DNA of 64,000 bases from Bdellovibrionaceae bacterium UBA1609 (GTDB taxonomy: Bacteria; Bdellovibrionota; Bdellovibrionia; Bdellovibrionales; UBA1609): positions 62,001 through 126,000 of the forward strand of contig DCMZ01000001.1 in NCBI GenBank assembly GCA_002321895.1, given 5' to 3'. The notes under the pieces are model-generated. The model was not told the DNA's origin and ran no database searches. It saw nothing but the letters and a program-made list of their open reading frames with translations. The position numbers and the translations under genes were made by a program. Positions 7,917 through 15,829 of the stretch are shown here, one piece after another; the stretch's first letter is position 1; every line of letters begins with the position of its first letter.

Positions 7917-9236
7917 CTAAAACCCTCCTTGGTTACAGAGAACACCGTCAGAGCAATCAAAGAATTGCCTCTGAGAACGCCTAGAATTGATCCTGCTGGA
8001 CTCGTTATCAAAAGATCGTTCTGTGGCTTGGCCTTGATAAAAACGTCCCTCTTTAGTGATTTGAGAGACTACAGTGTTGAGCGGAGTATTCTTTACTTCC
8101 TGAAGTTGAAGAGTGGCCTCAATCGAGTCCTTGAGTTTTTTTCTCTTGTAAGAGATTTCTTCTTTTCGCTTAGCTGGAAGATTTGGGTTTTGTTCAAGAA
8201 TGTTTAGCATATCGAGAGAGCGATTCATTTCATCAGAGAACTTAGTAAGGGCAATGGAAGATGCAAGCTTTCTACAATAAGAACCTCTCTTAATGAATGG
8301 TAGGTATGACAAATATCTAAGAGTTTGTTTATCTACATAAGTCTCTTGTTTGTTACCGCCAATTTCCTTTAGTTCAGCGTTCTTAATAAGACGATCAATA
8401 CTCAATTGGTTTCCATTATTGTCAATTTTTTTGAGAAGACCTTTACACAACTTTTCATAAGTATCTTTCTCGATCTCATATAGCCTAGTACGAGGAGTAA
8501 GAGCGTGTTTGCTAGGCCCATACTCAACTGACACTCGACCTTTTCCAATAACTGTATCGCCGACAAGAGCTTTTAAAAGGCCAACTGATCTTTTGGCTTC
8601 TTCACTATTAAACCCAGCCCATTTAGCAGATGACTCAATCAATTTATTTTGCCCTGCCTTTGAACCAAAGCGTGATCCTGCCCAATTTGCTAGGTCAACA
8701 GAATAGTCTCCACCAGATTGACATTGCTTCATGGCTTCTTCCATGTTTCCACCATTTCTTTGAATAGCTTTGTGAACACATTCTTGTCTTTCCTTCTTAA
8801 AGTCTTCAGTTCTGTTATCAACATACTTATCAATCAAAGCACATTGATCTAAACGCATTTGGGACAAGAAATTAGCATTTACTCTTGTATGCTTGAGAAT
8901 CGAACACCAAGTTGGACTGAAGTAACAAGTTAAAAGCATTGGACTTGCAGCGAGGATACTATTTCCAACAGACTCAAAATACTTTGCATCAAGAAGATTC
9001 TTTAGTGTCCCTTGAAGCGTACTTTTGAAATCTACTTTTCCACAATCAGCTCCCACACCAAGGTTAAAGCCAAGATCAATGGTCTGATAATTGTCGAAAA
9101 CAGAGTCATCTTGATTGCTTCTTTCTTTAAACAAGTAATCTGAAGAAGAAAGTTCTGATGTGTGTCTATAATTAAATTCTTTTGCACTAGCAAAAGCACT
9201 AATACAGATAAAAAAGAGAAGACTAATTATTTTCAT
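7917..9236 (-). CDS. TraH-like periplasmic pilus-assembly protein
   Basis: 439 aa with a clear signal peptide (MKIISLLFFICISAFASA). The mature N-terminus has LGFNLGVGADCGKVDFKST, resembling the Gly-Cys-Gly segment of F TraH. Several cysteines follow (CYFSPTWC, QCALID, CVHKAIQ) and a C-terminal coiled region about residues 340-400. TraH acts in F-type pilus assembly and mating-pair stabilisation at the outer membrane. Position between traC and the TraG-like gene supports the call. It ends CSDGVLCNQGGF. The similarity I can see is patchy, hence moderate confidence. Confidence 0.65.
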   Translation of the reverse strand: MKIISLLFFICISAFASAKEFNYRHTSELSSSDYLFKERSNQDDSVFDNYQTIDLGFNLGVGADCGKVDFKSTLQGTLKNLLDAKYFESVGNSILAASPMLLTCYFSPTWCSILKHTRVNANFLSQMRLDQCALIDKYVDNRTEDFKKERQECVHKAIQRNGGNMEEAMKQCQSGGDYSVDLANWAGSRFGSKAGQNKLIESSAKWAGFNSEEAKRSVGLLKALVGDTVIGKGRVSVEYGPSKHALTPRTRLYEIEKDTYEKLCKGLLKKIDNNGNQLSIDRLIKNAELKEIGGNKQETYVDKQTLRYLSYLPFIKRGSYCRKLASSIALTKFSDEMNRSLDMLNILEQNPNLPAKRKEEISYKRKKLKDSIEATLQLQEVKNTPLNTVVSQITKEGRFYQGQATERSFDNESSRINSRRSQRQFFDCSDGVLCNQGGF

Positions 9237-11805
9237 TGTTCCTCCTTTTTTCTCTTTCTTCTTCCACTAAAAATTTTAAAGCTTTTTCTGAATCTCCTTT
9301 GAAAGTGTTTACTGTATGCTCTAACTTTAGCAAATCATGCTGATTGGTAGGTGCAAGCCATTTGTCATAATCAGTTTGGTAATACCTGAAAGCTCCTTGA
9401 GTAGATTTGTCTTTGTTTGTATAGAAAATCTCTGTGTATTCGCCTTTCTTTACTTTCAACGATTTGATAATTTCAGACTCAGGTACATCAATAAGTTTTG
9501 ATTTTGCGAAAAGGTAATCTGCATTATCAGGACTCATTCTTAAGAAAACAAAATTGTCTGCTACTGACCACATTGCCTTACCAGCTTCCATTTCAAAGTA
9601 ATTTTGCGGACGAGGAGTTAGACCAATTAGCCAATAACCCAGCTTTCTAAATGTTTCAGCAGCGTCAATGATGAAGTCTCTGGCAATTGGATTGTCTCTA
9701 CCGAGCATTCCAAGTTCTTCAATTACAATAAATCCTGATCTTCCTTCGTGTTTTTCCAATTTAATGATACTTCGTATTTCTTCAATCACACTCATCGTCA
9801 TAAGTGTTTGAAGTGTTTCATCTTTTAAAGCGTCAAGATCATAAACAAATAGAAGGTTTCCTGAGATGTTGTTTTTGTTTTCAGCTCCTTTGAAGTATTT
9901 CGCATAAACTCCATCACCATAAAAAGGTTTCAGCTTAACTAGAATACTTTCAATCTGATCCTTCATTGGCTCAAACTCAGGATCAGAGGTTAATCCAGCC
10001 ATTGATGCTATAAAGTCATCCATTGTGACTTCAATATCTTCTTCTGAATCAGTGTTTTTAAGCTCTCCATCTGAGTAAACCAAACCAACTTCTTTTGACT
10101 TTTTGATATAAGCCAGTTTTAATGCTCTTGAGATGCTTGAAAGGTGTTCACTTTCAACTTCAAAGGTAGGCGAAGTTAACTTAATTGCAGTAGTTAAAAG
10201 CTTTGTTAGAAAGTTGACCTTAGCATCGTCAAAAACACCCCTAAATGGTGTAAATGGCATTGAACTGTTTGGGTCAAACACAGTAAGCTCTCCATGATAT
10301 GGGCCAACAATACCTTTGTAACTGGACTTTTTATCAATTACGAAGACCAGAGGCTCAGGATCAAGCTTTTTGGCAGATTGAATACAATCAATAATGAAAG
10401 CGGATTTTCCGCTTCCGCTGTCTGCAAGAACAACAGTGTGATTTGAAGTCTCATTTTCCAGTAGATTAAACTTAACTAAGTTTTTTTCTCTTGAAAGATA
10501 AATCTGCAACGGATTTTTAAGTCCCTTGAATGAATCAAAAAATGGAAGGAAGAGAATAGCATCATTTTGAAGTATTCTAATATACCTTTGAGAAGAGTAG
10601 TCAGCTTCAGGGGAGTAATTAAGTGGCAAAGTATTTAAAGCTAAACCTAGACCAATTTCATCCTCAATAATCACTTCACATTCAAGGTCATTGTGAAATA
10701 TGTTCACTAATTCTCTTGTTCTTTCGTCTAATTGTTCATCTGTTTCACCCTCAAGAACAATACAGAAAGTTAAAAATAAACACTTTTCACCTTGAGCAAG
10801 TCTATCTTGGGCTTGCTTTATTTCCTTTCTTTGAACTTTTGCCTTAGCTGTCACAGTATTCTCAAGAAAGAACTCTTTAATATCAAAAAACTTCTTAACA
10901 GATGACTTGGAAGGAAAGCTGAAGTTAAGAGACATTTTGTAAGGAAACTTAAGCTTTGTGAAATATGCCATTCCACCAGCGTAAGCAAATTGAGGACTTG
11001 TTTTTAAAGTTATAGTCCTTGTTTTAATTCCTTCTCTTTCAATGCCAACATAGTTTAAAGTAGGACTACTATAGATAATCTGATCTGAAATTGAATGATG
11101 CTTATTGAATTTTGCAAAATCCCTACGATAAAACTCTTTTGGATTAAAAAATTGTCTCAAATGAGTAATTAGCTCTTGTGCATCTATGACTCTCAATTTT
11201 ACTTTTGAATTTTCTACATACTGCTTGATTAATCCTGTAAACAAATTCATCTGACGTACAAACTCCTTCATTTCATCAAAAAGCAATCGCTCATCTTTGC
11301 CTAGACTTTGCTTCCATTCAGACACGCAAGCCTTAGAGGGGAAGAATCGAATAGAAAGTAAAGACTTCCTTTTAAGTGGGGAAAGTTCATCTTCAGAGTT
11401 ACATTTTTCTCGAATGTTCTCTATTTTCTCTTCGTGAAGAAGCTTAGAAACAGGATGGGGATATTTATAATGTTCCTTAATTTCGTCCCAATACTTATCA
11501 TTTTTTGAAATGTAGGATTGGTCGTAAAGAACTTGTAATACGCAATTTTCTGGTAGTGCAAATAAAGACTTCAAAGACTCAACTGTGGACAATACTTGTC
11601 TGCTGTTCATAGGTTCATGCTCTAATAGATCAGCCTCTAGCACCATTCCAAAGCTTCCATCTTTGTTAATAAACATATTATGCTCATCAAGATACTCGCT
11701 ATAAGGCAATAATTTGCTTAATGATTCTGACCTTTTGAACAATGCACTTGCTAGTAGATTACGGTTAATAAGGGCATTCTCAATAGTTTGTTCTGTTTCA
11801 CTCAT
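9223..11805 (-). CDS. traC: TraC/VirB4 ATPase of the conjugative type IV secretion system
   Basis: 860 aa, the usual length for TraC/VirB4. The N-terminal TraC-type domain is followed by Walker A (LADSGSGKSAFIID, about residue 467), a DPNSSMPFTP segment, and Walker B (SGFIVIEELGMLG). The downstream LTPRPQNY segment is typical of the family. This cytoplasmic ATPase powers pilus assembly. AAGGAGG precedes the ATG, and the 3' end overlaps traH by 14 bp. The most securely identified component of the machine. Confidence 0.93.
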   Translation of the reverse strand: MSETEQTIENALINRNLLASALFKRSESLSKLLPYSEYLDEHNMFINKDGSFGMVLEADLLEHEPMNSRQVLSTVESLKSLFALPENCVLQVLYDQSYISKNDKYWDEIKEHYKYPHPVSKLLHEEKIENIREKCNSEDELSPLKRKSLLSIRFFPSKACVSEWKQSLGKDERLLFDEMKEFVRQMNLFTGLIKQYVENSKVKLRVIDAQELITHLRQFFNPKEFYRRDFAKFNKHHSISDQIIYSSPTLNYVGIEREGIKTRTITLKTSPQFAYAGGMAYFTKLKFPYKMSLNFSFPSKSSVKKFFDIKEFFLENTVTAKAKVQRKEIKQAQDRLAQGEKCLFLTFCIVLEGETDEQLDERTRELVNIFHNDLECEVIIEDEIGLGLALNTLPLNYSPEADYSSQRYIRILQNDAILFLPFFDSFKGLKNPLQIYLSREKNLVKFNLLENETSNHTVVLADSGSGKSAFIIDCIQSAKKLDPEPLVFVIDKKSSYKGIVGPYHGELTVFDPNSSMPFTPFRGVFDDAKVNFLTKLLTTAIKLTSPTFEVESEHLSSISRALKLAYIKKSKEVGLVYSDGELKNTDSEEDIEVTMDDFIASMAGLTSDPEFEPMKDQIESILVKLKPFYGDGVYAKYFKGAENKNNISGNLLFVYDLDALKDETLQTLMTMSVIEEIRSIIKLEKHEGRSGFIVIEELGMLGRDNPIARDFIIDAAETFRKLGYWLIGLTPRPQNYFEMEAGKAMWSVADNFVFLRMSPDNADYLFAKSKLIDVPESEIIKSLKVKKGEYTEIFYTNKDKSTQGAFRYYQTDYDKWLAPTNQHDLLKLEHTVNTFKGDSEKALKFLVEEEREKRRNNENN

Positions 11806-11814
11806 AAAACCTCC

Positions 11815-12087
11815 TTAATTAGCCTCTGGAACATTCCAAGAAGTTTGTTCAACAAGAAGGTAAACCCAAGCGCCACCGAAATAATCACCTGTTGGCATTT
11901 CGTGAGCATGAAGCCACGCTTTTTTAACTTTTCCTTTAGTTCTAATTACTGGTACTTGCTTTTCTTCGGCTTGAAGAGAGTACCCAGCTCTTTTCTCAAG
12001 AATCCCTTCTTTTTCAGAGTTGTGAGCACACCCGACGAACATCGAATTAGTCAATAATACGAGTAAGATAAGAAAATACTTTCGCAT
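11815..12087 (-). CDS. TraV-like outer-membrane lipoprotein
   Basis: 90 aa, lipobox SMFVGCAHN giving a lipidated mature protein. The C-terminus contains KVKKAWLHAHEMPTGDYFGG and YLLVEQTSW, resembling the C-terminal part of TraV/VirB7-like proteins that anchor the outer-membrane core (TraK-TraB). It is shorter than F TraV (171 aa). It begins inside the 3' end of traB (41-bp overlap), keeping the B-V-C order of F. Assigned mainly by lipoprotein type and context. Confidence 0.65.
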   Translation of the reverse strand: MRKYFLILLVLLTNSMFVGCAHNSEKEGILEKRAGYSLQAEEKQVPVIRTKGKVKKAWLHAHEMPTGDYFGGAWVYLLVEQTSWNVPEAN

Positions 12088-13278
12088 CTTTATTTCTCCT
12101 TTGGTTTTTTCTAAAAAAGTCGTTTGGAAGCAAAACTTTATCTTGCATTACAATCCAAACATCTTGTCCTGAAGACACTGACAATGTAGGCATTAGTGAA
12201 GTAACTTGTTTTAAGTACCAATCGCTAACCCTTGATGCTGCTCCTTGAGCACCATTTTGAACAAGTACGTTTGCCGAGTCTGGGTCTTTACCACCAATGT
12301 TTTTAGATTTTCTTGTGATGATTTCGCCAATCCCATCAACGACAGACTTGAGAAATGCCATTTTTGCGACTCGACCCTGTTTAGAGTTAAGCTCAGCTTT
12401 AACAGCAAAGGTATTGTCAGAGTTATCAGCTACAAAACCGTTAATTTTTCTTTCAAAGAATTTACCTTTCTTAGATACACAGGAAAGCTTAGTGGCTTGA
12501 AAGTTGATTCTCTCTGTAGCCATAGATGGGGAGCTTTTAGCAATGATAAAACAACCTGATAAATCAACTTTATGCTTGTTTGGCCCAACATAAGAAAAGT
12601 CCAGTGCAAGTAAGACTGGATAAGTCTTACCTTCAGGCGCATCAATACCAGTCATTAGCTTGGCTTTTACATAGCTGCCTGACGGTAAGGTGATTCCTTC
12701 TTCTTTTCTCTTATGCTTTACAGGAAAAGATATAACTCCCGGCCCAGAATAATACTTTTTCTTTGGCTTAACTACGAAGGAAGACTTCTTAAGGTTATCC
12801 GCAGAAGCAACACTCAATCCAGAATCAACCGCATGAAATCTTACTTCATTTGAGTCAGAAGTATTCAACCTCTGCTCAGGTTGGCTAGCACTTTGTTTTT
12901 CAGTCTTTTTATTAGCACTCGTTTGTGGTCGTGGTGCTAGGACTTTGCTTCCATCCGCTTCTCAAGTTTTTGAATTTTTTCAAGCAATGCCTTATTTGAT
13001 GCCATAATCTTCTTTGCAGTTTTACTCAGTTGTTGTTCTTTGCTTTTTAAGAATGAATTTTTCTGAGTACCTAATATTCTGCCTTCTGTGAAGACAGGCT
13101 TTTTATTCTCTCTGTAAACAACATTGTTTGTTTCGCTGTATTTACTAACAGCATAGACAGCGATGAAAAAGACAAAACCCAAGAGAATGAATTTACTTTT
13201 GGGATTACTGGAAAAGTAATCTTTAGTATCTTCAAATCCTCTCAGAATGTTTTTTGGAACGTAATTACTAATATCCAT
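12047..13278 (-). CDS. traB: TraB/VirB10-like core channel protein made by a predicted -1 frameshift
   Basis: VirB10/TraB spans both membranes and forms the cap of the secretion core. The coding sequence is in two frames. Zero frame 13278-12937 (113 aa) gives a membrane helix (FILLGFVFFIAVYAVSKY) and a coiled coil (LLEKIQKLEKRMEA) ending at TAG 12939-12937. The -1 frame, open from 12961 to the stop at 12047, gives a Pro-rich linker (VLAPRPQTSANK) and the C-terminal beta domain (TRIIDY-type region near the end). Slipping at A-AAG (12946-12943) would give about 410 aa, a normal VirB10 size. The second frame has no convincing start: only a TTG at 12868 inside the linker. A plain indel is the alternative. 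Confidence 0.8.
12913..12946 (-). promoter_or_regulatory. Predicted -1 ribosomal frameshift element in traB
   Basis: Minus-strand order: slip site A-AAG (12946-12943), TCC, then stop TAG inside a 6-bp stem TAGCAC (12939-12934) / GTGCTA (12918-12913) closing the loop CACGACCACAAACGA (12933-12919). The loop matches that of the traF element at 14 of 15 positions. The slip site is a tetramer for a single Lys-tRNA rather than a full heptamer. Confidence 0.7.
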
Positions 13279-14060
13279 TAGGATTTTCCTCCTTTTTTCT
13301 CAATTACAACTGAAATAGGAAGAACTAAGTCTTCAATTGATGCTGATGGTTTTGCTACTACCTTTAATAGCGTCTTATAGACACCTTTAGATTTCGGTAG
13401 TAGTAGCTCATCATCAACAAGTGTAACAATGGCAAGGGCCGACCCTTTAAACTTAAGCTTATCCGCTTCAATTTTGTACTTTTTGGTTCTGTATCTGTTT
13501 CTTAATTCGATTACATAACCTTTGTAGTCCTTTCCAGTGTAAGTTCTTATAAGTCTAGCTTTGACTCCTTTTATTTGGCCTGTAGAGACCCACTTGTCTA
13601 AGACCTTTCTTTTGTAACCTACAATATTGTCATCTCGATCCATAGATTTCATAAAATCCATTACTGTGATTACAGGAAGGTTCTTTTCTGTTCTTTCAAT
13701 CAACATACTTTTAGGTTTTAAATCGTAAAATGGCTCATCTGAAGAGTTTCTACTTTTTACGATCCTTAGTTTTATTGTAGCTATCGTTCCATCACTGAGA
13801 ACGAATGCTACTTTTGAAGTTCCCTTTGAGAATCTTGGACGAATGGATAAAACAGAGTAATCAGGATCGTTTGGGTCAGCAGGCTTAATTTCAAACCTTT
13901 GAGCCTGAGAGATAGTCCTAACTTGTTTGTGGAACCTAAAAATTGTCTCTTTAGATATTTTGACAAGCTCAGGCGCTGTACCATAATAAACATCTTTTGC
14001 ATTTGCTGAAAATGAAAGCAGAATGCCAAAGACTGATAAATAGAAAATATTTCTCATCAT
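13278..14060 (-). CDS. TraK/VirB9-like periplasmic core protein
   Basis: 260 aa with a signal peptide (MMRNIFYLSVFGILLSFSANA). It is rich in beta-strand patterns and basic residues, as for TraK/VirB9, which line the outer-membrane ring with TraV and TraB. The N-terminal VYYGTAPELVKISKETIFRF and the central VAFVLSDGTIATIKLRI are consistent with the secretin-like fold. It overlaps the traB start by one base and the TraE-like stop by one base, so a tight E-K-B block exactly as in F. Called from signal peptide, size and order more than from motif. Confidence 0.7.
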   Translation of the reverse strand: MMRNIFYLSVFGILLSFSANAKDVYYGTAPELVKISKETIFRFHKQVRTISQAQRFEIKPADPNDPDYSVLSIRPRFSKGTSKVAFVLSDGTIATIKLRIVKSRNSSDEPFYDLKPKSMLIERTEKNLPVITVMDFMKSMDRDDNIVGYKRKVLDKWVSTGQIKGVKARLIRTYTGKDYKGYVIELRNRYRTKKYKIEADKLKFKGSALAIVTLVDDELLLPKSKGVYKTLLKVVAKPSASIEDLVLPISVVIEKKGGKS

Positions 14061-14791
14061 TACCTCGTTACTTTCTTGTTTGGTTTAAGTTCTCTTCCTC
14101 TAAATGAGTTCGCTTCGGTTCTTGTTAAAGATGTAATCTGTAGGAACCAGCGTTTACCTTGTTTAGGGGGAACTAGCTTTATTAGCATTTCAATTACCTC
14201 ATCGGTCTTTCCTAGATATTCGTTGTTCGCATAACGCTCACGAACTACTATGGCAACGACCTTATAGTTTCCTTTTTCATCTGAAATGATCTCTTTATCA
14301 GTCACTTTTAGAACTTCTGAAATATTCTCTAACTTTACAGTATCAACCCAATCTGATGTTTCCATCTCGAATCTTACTTTTAGATCATGCGACATATAGC
14401 TGGCAATATCTGCATATTGCTCATCAATATTTACTGGATTTGTATTTCCGATTGTTCTAACAAAGGACATTACAGCATTATCAACATATCCATCAGTAAC
14501 AGACTGTGGAGAAGCAGGAGTAAAATCTACAACACCCGGAGCAAGTATAAATTCCTTTTCTCTTAACTTGGTATAAAGACCGCTAATTTCATTTCTTGAG
14601 ATTAGAAAATAAACACTAAATACTCCAACCAAAAGGAGAATGATGTTTTTTAACAGCACTTTTTCCTTTAAAAGTGCTGCTTTAAAGCAAATGTATTTTG
14701 GCATCACTGACAAATCGACTCCTTCAAAAGTTCCTACTGGTGGTGCCGTTAACTGTGCTGCTTCAATACCTTTCTCCATTGATCCAATCAT
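14060..14791 (-). CDS. TraE/VirB8-like inner-membrane protein
   Basis: 243 aa from the ATG at 14789-14791: a short cytoplasmic tail, one membrane helix (LLKNIILLLVGVFSVYFLIS, about residues 48-67) and a periplasmic domain. The domain reads like VirB8/TraE: SFVRTIGNTNPVNIDEQYADIASYMSH, later YKVVAIVVRERYAN. The frame extends upstream to 15004, but that stretch overlaps a better-supported 73-aa gene in another frame, so I use the internal start, 1 bp after that gene's stop. It sits between traL and traK as in F. Confidence 0.75.
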   Translation of the reverse strand: MIGSMEKGIEAAQLTAPPVGTFEGVDLSVMPKYICFKAALLKEKVLLKNIILLLVGVFSVYFLISRNEISGLYTKLREKEFILAPGVVDFTPASPQSVTDGYVDNAVMSFVRTIGNTNPVNIDEQYADIASYMSHDLKVRFEMETSDWVDTVKLENISEVLKVTDKEIISDEKGNYKVVAIVVRERYANNEYLGKTDEVIEMLIKLVPPKQGKRWFLQITSLTRTEANSFRGRELKPNKKVTR

Positions 14792-14792
14792 A

Positions 14793-15014
14793 TTACTGCT
14801 CGCTAATTGTATTTTCTTTTTCGCCGGCTCCAGTTTTAAATGGACTTTCATTTTTAAGGATCGTACCCACATAATTAACTGGAAATACGCAAGTTTTAAT
14901 AACTTGGACAACGAATGATTTTCCATCTTTAGATTTAAAAGCTTTGATTTCTTCAATAGGCCTTCTTGCATAAAATCCTCCATTAGATTGTTGTGTTTCT
15001 TCATTTTTAGACAT
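14793..15014 (-). CDS. 73-aa protein inserted between TraL and TraE
   Basis: Strong ribosome binding site (AAGGAG, 6 nt before the ATG), stop codon directly abutting the traE start. Sequence MSKNEETQQSNGGFYARRPI then EEIKAFKSKDGKSFVVQVIK; no signal peptide or long hydrophobic run apart from a short VFPVNYVGTIL. F has no gene here. No family recognised; co-translation with traE suggests a role in inner-membrane assembly, but that is only context. Confidence 0.65.
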   Translation of the reverse strand: MSKNEETQQSNGGFYARRPIEEIKAFKSKDGKSFVVQVIKTCVFPVNYVGTILKNESPFKTGAGEKENTISEQ

Positions 15015-15027
15015 TTGAACTCCTTGG

Positions 15028-15339
15028 TTAGTCTGAGTATTTTCTTTTACCTTTTGGGTTTATAAGAGATGGTAAAGTCATGTTTAACTTTTTATATGGC
15101 CAATGCAGAAATACACCTTTGTTGTTTCTCTTTTTTATTACAGGGCCTACGCCGAGAAAGAATGTAAGGAGAATAAACATTGTCCACCATGAGTAAAATA
15201 CGACTCCAAAAATTAGGATAATAAACAAGGCAATAAAAACATCACTAAGCTCCCAAATTTCAAATACTGTTATTGGGGAATCAATAGTCTGGCTTACTTT
15301 ACGGCCATGTTTTTCTTTTAATTCTGTATAATCGTACAT
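15028..15339 (-). CDS. TraL/VirB3-like inner-membrane protein
   Basis: 103 aa with two adjacent membrane helices (DVFIALFIILIFGVVFYSW and TMFILLTFFLGVGPVIKK) and a basic cytoplasmic C-terminus that includes HWPYKKLNM. This is the typical size and layout of TraL/VirB3, which recruit the VirB4 ATPase to the membrane. Located between the pilin gene and traE as in F. The call rests on topology and order. Confidence 0.75.
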   Translation of the reverse strand: MYDYTELKEKHGRKVSQTIDSPITVFEIWELSDVFIALFIILIFGVVFYSWWTMFILLTFFLGVGPVIKKRNNKGVFLHWPYKKLNMTLPSLINPKGKRKYSD

Positions 15340-15347
15340 ACATTTCC

Positions 15348-15743
15348 TTAGTTAAAAATTCCGTTACCGCCACCAATTGAGAAGATGTTTTCAACCCAAA
15401 TTGGTGCTGTACCTAAAACTATTGCAGCTACAATACATATAATTGCAACTCCAAATCTTTGTTCCTTTAAGTTATATCCAGCAGAAAGAATTGATATTCC
15501 TGAAAACAATCTTGCACCCCATTTAAAGAGAGCTGTATCTACAATTCTTAAGACTGTTCCTGCTGCTTCTAGCTTGTCTGCTGCGTCCGCTCCAGGGATT
15601 CTTGGGCCTGCATGTGCAACAGATGCCATTGTTACTAATGCTAAAAGAACCCAAAACCAAAAGTGTGGGTACTTTGGATCTTCATTGGAATAATTCAAAC
15701 TATTAGTTTGCCCAATGATTGAGTTTGATAAAACCATATTCAT
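15348..15743 (-). CDS. TraA/VirB2-like pilin precursor
   Basis: 131 aa. A long leader ends in a hydrophobic stretch and a leader-peptidase-like site (FWVLLALVTMASVAHAG, cleavage near residue 45). The mature about 86-aa part has two hydrophobic helices (LFSGISILSAGY; FGVAIICIVAAIVLGTAPIW), the VirB2/TraA architecture. It would be the conjugative pilus subunit, first of the A-L-E-K-B-V-C block. AAGGAGG precedes the start, and that site lies inside the last codons of a 29-aa upstream ORF whose stop overlaps the pilin ATG. Confidence 0.75.
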   Translation of the reverse strand: MNMVLSNSIIGQTNSLNYSNEDPKYPHFWFWVLLALVTMASVAHAGPRIPGADAADKLEAAGTVLRIVDTALFKWGARLFSGISILSAGYNLKEQRFGVAIICIVAAIVLGTAPIWVENIFSIGGGNGIFN

Positions 15744-15829
15744 AGTTCCTCCTTAATTGGCTTAAGACAGTCTGGGCAATATCCATCGTTGTCTTTTGGG
15801 ATAATTGTTTTACACTTGTTACAGATCAT
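15740..15829 (-). CDS. 29-aa zinc-ribbon-like microprotein between traF and the pilin gene
   Basis: ATG at 15827-15829 overlaps the traF stop (ATGA) and its own TGA overlaps the pilin ATG (ATGA), so it is translationally coupled on both sides. The peptide has two CxxC pairs (CNKC at residues 3-6, CPDC at 18-21) separated by 11 residues, the spacing of a minimal zinc ribbon. Its 3' end contains the ribosome binding site for the pilin gene. It could be a true zinc-binding peptide or a leader that couples traF and pilin translation; the cysteine pattern argues for a real product. Confidence 0.65.
   Translation of the reverse strand: MICNKCKTIIPKDNDGYCPDCLKPIKEEL

Noticed and set aside
9731..9745. 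TTCGTGTTTT word inside traC as another regulator operator
   Set aside because: Half-site only, within a conserved coding region, no promoter nearby.
12047..13278. Calling traB simply a pseudogene
   Set aside because: The shared hairpin and matching -1 break in traF make programmed frameshifting more likely than independent decay, although an indel cannot be excluded.
13921..13945. TTTGTGG match to the frameshift loop inside the TraK-like gene
   Set aside because: No flanking complementary stem, no slip site and no frame change.
14792..15004. N-terminal extension of the TraE-like protein to 15004
   Set aside because: It overlaps a 73-aa gene with a much better ribosome binding site, and the extension lacks TraE character.
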